Source: Butyrivibrio sp. (GTDB lineage Bacteria; Bacillota; Clostridia; Lachnospirales; Lachnospiraceae). Taken from it: 64,000 bases of DNA. This document shows, one piece after another, positions 60,268 through 64,000 of the stretch (positions are counted from its first letter, which is position 1; every line of letters begins with the position of its first letter). The DNA lies in NCBI RefSeq assembly GCF_017433805.1, contig NZ_JAFRGN010000013.1, positions 248,001 to 312,000 on the forward strand. Reading direction: 5' to 3'. A program made the position numbers and the translations under genes. Under the pieces are notes generated by a model that was given only the letters and a program-made list of their open reading frames with translations, was not told the origin of the DNA and did no database searches.

Positions 60268-61386
60268 TTACTCCGCACGCTCCATAGCAAGTTTGAAATC
60301 TTTGGTATCGCCAAATACTTCGTTAGCATATGGGTTCTTGCCGAGCTTGCAAGATCTCTTAATGATCTCTGCAATGCAGATTACGTTGATTGCAATTGAA
60401 AGGATTGCAACAACACCCTGTGATGTAGGGTTAGCTGTGATACCCATGCTCTCGATGATCTGACCAGCCTGAGCTGTCTTACCATTACCAGCATTATAAA
60501 GTGCAATTGCCTTCTCGTAAAGGTCCATTGTTGTAATACCATTCTCTGTAGCTCCGCCATAAACTGAAGGAAGAGCTGCTGCAAACTTAGAGCTAAGCTG
60601 GAATCCAGGTACAACCTGAGCAAACATACACCAGATAGCAAGTGTGTTAGCACGGTTCTGAATCCAAGCACCCTTGTTCCAGAATGCATTAGCAAATGTA
60701 GGAGCAAGAAGAAGTGCAACACCGCAATACCATGAGTGTGTAGGAAGGTTAAGATATGTGTACTCAAAGTTCCATACATCATAAGCGATGATGAACCAAA
60801 CAGTCATATCAGGCCAAAGCATATCTGCGTGGTTCTTGTCCTTGGATGAATAAAGGTGTACGCAACCTGTCATACAGAAGATATTGATCATACCAGCAAG
60901 TGCGTTAACAACGTTCCACCATCCACCATAGATGAATACGCCTTCGTTAGAAGCCCACCAAGCACCTGAAAGGTTGCCTGTGATTGAGAAAGCTGCAAGA
61001 GCTGACTCCATATCAGAAACGTTAGCAATCATAATGTTAGCTGCAACGATGAACCATGGGAACCATGCAAACCATTTCTCTTTGCCGATGCCCCATTTGT
61101 ACTTGATCATCATGAAACCAACGCAGCCGATATCGGCAGCATAGAGTTTGAAATAGTGGAACCAGCCATCCATGAATGCAACTGTAGGATTCTGAGCTCC
61201 TCCAAACATTCCAAGATGTGCCAAAATGAAATATACAGTAAGGATACATGGAATAACTACGAATACGATCATTCCACCTACCTTTGTTCTACGGCCAATC
61301 TCATTCATGAGGATAAGTCCGCAGAATACCATTACCCAACCAAGTAACTGCATAGCAGCATGGTCGCTATAAAGTTGGAATAGCAT
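60268..61386 (-). CDS. Polytopic membrane protein (DUF5692-like) upstream of hypB
   Basis: 372 residues, about nine to ten hydrophobic helices rich in Trp, Phe and Tyr (for example FAWFPWFIVAANIMIANVS). I believe it belongs to the uncharacterised DUF5692 group; no catalytic motif is evident. The stop is two bases before hypB, a tight operon, so a role connected with nickel or hydrogenase is possible but unproven. The promoter and a short leader with an 8-bp hairpin (GATATTGC/GCAATATC, 61401-61431) lie upstream. ATG 61386 follows AAGGAGG. Confidence 0.65.
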   Translation of the reverse strand: MLFQLYSDHAAMQLLGWVMVFCGLILMNEIGRRTKVGGMIVFVVIPCILTVYFILAHLGMFGGAQNPTVAFMDGWFHYFKLYAADIGCVGFMMIKYKWGIGKEKWFAWFPWFIVAANIMIANVSDMESALAAFSITGNLSGAWWASNEGVFIYGGWWNVVNALAGMINIFCMTGCVHLYSSKDKNHADMLWPDMTVWFIIAYDVWNFEYTYLNLPTHSWYCGVALLLAPTFANAFWNKGAWIQNRANTLAIWCMFAQVVPGFQLSSKFAAALPSVYGGATENGITTMDLYEKAIALYNAGNGKTAQAGQIIESMGITANPTSQGVVAILSIAINVICIAEIIKRSCKLGKNPYANEVFGDTKDFKLAMERAE

Positions 61387-61448
61387 ATAAACCTCCTTGT
61401 GATATTGCAGTTCCTATTTTTCAGCAATATCGTCATATTTTTGACAAT

Positions 61449-61477
61449 AGTATAGCATGTTGCACAATCAAATACAA
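61449..61477 (-). promoter_or_regulatory. Promoter of the membrane protein-hypB operon
   Basis: TTGTAT (61472-61477), 17 bases, TATACT (61449-61454). The leader before ATG is about 55 bases and includes a hairpin next to AAGGAGG. Confidence 0.65.
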
Positions 61478-61558
61478 TATTACCGCATCCCAAGTATACA
61501 ATATGGGGTACTGAATATTTTAGAATTGGTTTCCGATTATTTAATCTTTTTTATATTT

Positions 61559-61633
61559 TTTTGAACAATTATCAAACAATTATCAATCTAATGTTAATAT
61601 GTTAGTTTTCTTAAACGATTTTTTTGTTCAAAA
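61559..61633. repeat. AT-rich inverted repeat downstream of hemZ
   Basis: TTTTGAACAA (61559-61568) and TTGTTCAAAA (61624-61633) flank a tandem pair of ACAATTATCAA. It may work as a weak terminator of hemZ, whose stop is 15 bases away. Confidence 0.4.
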
Positions 61634-61647
61634 GTACCATAAACACA

Positions 61648-63204
61648 CTATTTGAATAGGATATTTTTTCTGTCTATCATTTCATGAATATTTTCCATGT
61701 AGAGCTTGATATCCTTAACATTATCGCAGCGTTCAATCCTTCCGTTGCCGTAAACACGCTTGGTTACTGTACCTGCCCCAAGTGCAACTATAGACTGTAC
61801 CTCTTCATTGATTAAAATATTATAAATTCCTGCTTTATTTTTTCTCGCATAGCCAGTATTTTCAAAGTTTCCGCTGATATTCTTCTGTCTATACAGGTAA
61901 TATGGTTCAAGTCCCAGATCTGCAGCGCCCTTAGCTGCAATATCCATCATCTCTTCAGTATTATTAATGGATTCAAGGATTGGTACTTTGAGTTCTCCCT
62001 TTAGTTCTTTTTCATGGAGAACCTCAGCAAGCTTAGATCCTCTCTTGATTGCAAGAGAATGAACTGTCAGATCATCAGGATCAAGCTTTTTGATCTCATC
62101 AATTGTATATCTGACATCTTCTGCAGTTTCTCCAGGAAGACCAAGGATAATATCCATATTGATATTATCAAAGCCTTCTTCCCTTGCCATGTGGAAGGAG
62201 TCAATGAGCTGCGCTACAGTATGTCTTCTGCCAATTAACTTAAGAGTCTCATCTCTCATAGTCTGAGGATTAACAGATATTCTGTTAACTCCCATCTTCT
62301 TCATGGTGGACAGCTTCTCTCTCGTTATGGAATCTGGTCTTCCTGACTCTACTGTAAACTCCTTAACATGAGATGTATCAAGTTTTTTCTGAACATAGCC
62401 GATTAGTCTTTCGAGCTGATGTGGTTCTAAAGTTGTAGGAGTTCCGCCACCTATATAAATAGTATCAAGAGTCTTATCAGCAAAATTCTCTGCAACATAG
62501 TCGATCTCTTTTTCAAGGCATGAAATATAATCATCAACCACTTTGCTATAAGCGCCTATAGGATAAGAAGTAAATGAGCAATACAGACATGTTGTAGGAC
62601 AGAAAGGAATTCCTATGTAAAGGCTGTATCCATTCTCGTAGTCGATATCCTTAAGGATTTCCTTCTCTCTTCTGGCAATTGAGATGCTGAGCCTTATTTT
62701 CTCATCGCTGACAAAATAAGTATTCTTCATATATTCAAAGATTTCTTCATCGCTCTTACCATTATCTATGAGATTCATAGCAATGCGAGTAGGCCTGATT
62801 CCTGTAAGATTTCCCCAAGGGAGATCACGACCAGTAACCTCTCGCAAGGCTAAATAAATAGCTTTCTTAACAGCGTTCTTGCTTGTATCAACTGTATGAT
62901 CTTCTCCACTGGTAGAAGCATTGTCGTTCTTAGTAACATCAAGAAAATCAACATATTTCATTTCCTTGTTAACTTCCTGGATAGAAACTACAACTATTCC
63001 TTGAATGCATTCATCACTTTTTTCTCTGGTCAATATATCTACTTTGGCAAAAAACTCTTCACCATCATCTTCATTTCTAGAAATATCATCATTTCCACAC
63101 TTATCGATAATTACAACCTTCACATCCTCATTCCCATAAAATGCTTTAAATAAAGAGTGAATATCATATTGGTATTTATCTACATTCAAAAGAATCCTTA
63201 TCAT
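61648..63204 (-). CDS. hemZ: Coproporphyrinogen dehydrogenase HemZ (radical SAM)
   Basis: 518 residues. The radical-SAM cluster motif is GIPFCPTTCLYCSF (C-x3-C-x2-C) near residue 198, with GGGTPTTLEPHQL nearby and the N-terminal HemZ-specific extension (about 1-190). It acts in oxygen-independent coproporphyrinogen oxidation, or another HemW-like step; HemN-type activity for HemZ is not firmly settled. It lies after the MBL gene and a 196-bp palindrome; both point the same way. Confidence 0.88.
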   Translation of the reverse strand: MIRILLNVDKYQYDIHSLFKAFYGNEDVKVVIIDKCGNDDISRNEDDGEEFFAKVDILTREKSDECIQGIVVVSIQEVNKEMKYVDFLDVTKNDNASTSGEDHTVDTSKNAVKKAIYLALREVTGRDLPWGNLTGIRPTRIAMNLIDNGKSDEEIFEYMKNTYFVSDEKIRLSISIARREKEILKDIDYENGYSLYIGIPFCPTTCLYCSFTSYPIGAYSKVVDDYISCLEKEIDYVAENFADKTLDTIYIGGGTPTTLEPHQLERLIGYVQKKLDTSHVKEFTVESGRPDSITREKLSTMKKMGVNRISVNPQTMRDETLKLIGRRHTVAQLIDSFHMAREEGFDNINMDIILGLPGETAEDVRYTIDEIKKLDPDDLTVHSLAIKRGSKLAEVLHEKELKGELKVPILESINNTEEMMDIAAKGAADLGLEPYYLYRQKNISGNFENTGYARKNKAGIYNILINEEVQSIVALGAGTVTKRVYGNGRIERCDNVKDIKLYMENIHEMIDRKNILFK

Positions 63205-63273
63205 ATCGTTTTCCTTAAACCTATAATTCTATATTTCTGTTCTTTTATACTAATATTTTATTGTTCGTAACCA

Positions 63274-63469
63274 GGTGAGCCTTCATGGAATTATACTACA
63301 GAGGCAAAAAATATGCACATAGAAGCGAATTAGTGCTACAGAGCAAAGACATGCACATCGAAAGTGCCATTGCACGCATCGATGTGTGCTTATGGCTTTG
63401 CGCCGTGCCTAGCACTACTGAGCTTCTATGTGCATATTTTGCCTCCTATCATATCCCTAAAGGCTCACC
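63274..63469. repeat. 196-bp palindromic element between the MBL gene and hemZ
   Basis: Outer arms GGTGAGCCTT (63274-63283) and AAGGCTCACC (63460-63469) pair perfectly. Next come arms at 63301-63326 and 63422-63445, complementary over 24 bases except for a two-A bulge. Inside, TAGTGCTA, GCAAAG and CACATCGA each pair with a partner, and GTGC-CATT-GCAC caps the structure. It begins three bases after the MBL stop codon. It is not coding. Confidence 0.75.
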
Positions 63470-63472
63470 GTC

Positions 63473-64000
63473 CTACCACCCAAGTACGAATGGATTATAT
63501 TCCTTTTCGTGCTCTATAGTGGTAGTCTCACCGTGCCCCGGATAAACCAGCGTATCGTCTGGAAGTGTAAAGAGCTTATCATTGATTGAGCGAAGGAGCT
63601 CACTTGTTGAGCTTGTAGGGAAATCAGTTCTGCCTACAGATTCTTCAAAAAGAGTATCACCTGCAATAACAAACTTGCCCTCTTCGCAGTAATAGCAGCA
63701 ACCACCAGAAGTATGTCCCGGTGTAAATAACACCTTGAAGGAAAGACCTGCCACCTCGATGATATCTCCATCCTTATAGGTGATATCCGGTGTAACCTTC
63801 AGGTGCATTCCATAATCATTGGAAAGATTAAGGTACGCATCCTTGCACATAGCCTGCTCTTTTTCATGACAGCCAAGCTTGGCTCCGGTAAGGTTTCTAA
63901 GCTCCTCAGCACCGCCAATATGGTCAAAATGTCCGTGAGTTAAAAGAATCAGATCAATAACAAATCCCTTAGAAGTCAAAGTCTCGTATATTCTACCGCC
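63473..64000 (-). CDS. Metallo-beta-lactamase-fold hydrolase (partial, glyoxalase II-like)
   Basis: C-terminal 175 or so residues are visible; the frame runs off the window edge. The zinc motif LTHGHFDHIGG (HxHxDH), then FTPGHTSGGCCYY with the third His, GDTLFEESVGRTDFPTSS and YPGHGET are those of small MBL-fold hydrolases such as YcbL/GloB-like enzymes. The first visible residues GGRIYETLTSKG are in frame, so TTG 63979 is not the real start. Substrate unknown. Confidence 0.88.
   Translation of the reverse strand, partial: GGRIYETLTSKGFVIDLILLTHGHFDHIGGAEELRNLTGAKLGCHEKEQAMCKDAYLNLSNDYGMHLKVTPDITYKDGDIIEVAGLSFKVLFTPGHTSGGCCYYCEEGKFVIAGDTLFEESVGRTDFPTSSTSELLRSINDKLFTLPDDTLVYPGHGETTTIEHEKEYNPFVLGW

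Noticed and set aside
61128-61140. GCCGATATCGGC, a palindrome containing the sigma-28 -10
   Set aside because: It lies inside the membrane-protein coding region, in frame with conserved codons, and has no -35 on either strand.

Overview
The window reads as chromosome of a motile, anaerobic, low-to-moderate GC Firmicute of the Lachnospiraceae, most like Butyrivibrio or Pseudobutyrivibrio. The reasons are a Bacillus/Clostridium-type fla/che operon (FliY, CheC, CheD, FlhF, FlhG, SigD, a SwrB-like protein) running up to rpsB-tsf, CodY, an anaerobic HemZ, and a six-subunit energy-converting Ech [NiFe] hydrogenase. The genus is an inference from content, not a database result. Almost every gene is on the minus strand; one esterase is on the plus strand.

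Region by region, in window coordinates. 1-6.4 kb: echABCDEF behind a CsoR/RcnR/InrS-family metal sensor whose own promoter carries a matching G/C-tract operator in its spacer, plus an OhrR-like MarR regulator. 6.5-8.9 kb: a P-type cation ATPase split by an in-frame stop codon. 9-10.8 kb: minCDE. 10.9-13.1 kb: rpsB-tsf with its own promoter and a structured leader. 13.1-52.8 kb: the fla/che locus, transcribed from flgB (52.7 kb) down to an MltG-like gene (13.1 kb). It encodes rod, hook, MS ring, switch, export apparatus, stator, chemotaxis core and the flagellar sigma factor. It is interrupted at 36.6-38.4 kb by an AT-rich stretch and an antisense carbohydrate-esterase gene. 53-56 kb: codY and topA. 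56.2-61.4 kb: an iron-sulfur/FAD oxidoreductase, hypA, hypB and a membrane protein. 61.6-64 kb: hemZ and a metallo-beta-lactamase-fold hydrolase cut by the window edge.

Functionally, the hydrogenase and the nickel-insertion genes hypAB suggest H2 metabolism linked to a proton or sodium gradient, with nickel-responsive control of ech. SigD encoded late in the fla/che operon probably feeds back on internal sigma-28 promoters before cheA and fliK. Regulation is compact: several promoters overlap or closely follow the preceding gene's terminator (topA, codY, fliK, hypA, rpsB, flgB).

The least explained signal is a set of long, multi-branched inverted-repeat elements of about 110-200 bp between co-oriented genes (rpsB/tsf, fliF/fliG, flgB/flgC, the MBL gene/hemZ) and upstream of the esterase. 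They share architecture rather than sequence. Other points worth a second look are a 1,090-residue hook protein with internal repeats, a Met-rich FliY linker, and the ATPase stop codon. No tRNA, rRNA, CRISPR array, insertion sequence or prophage was seen.
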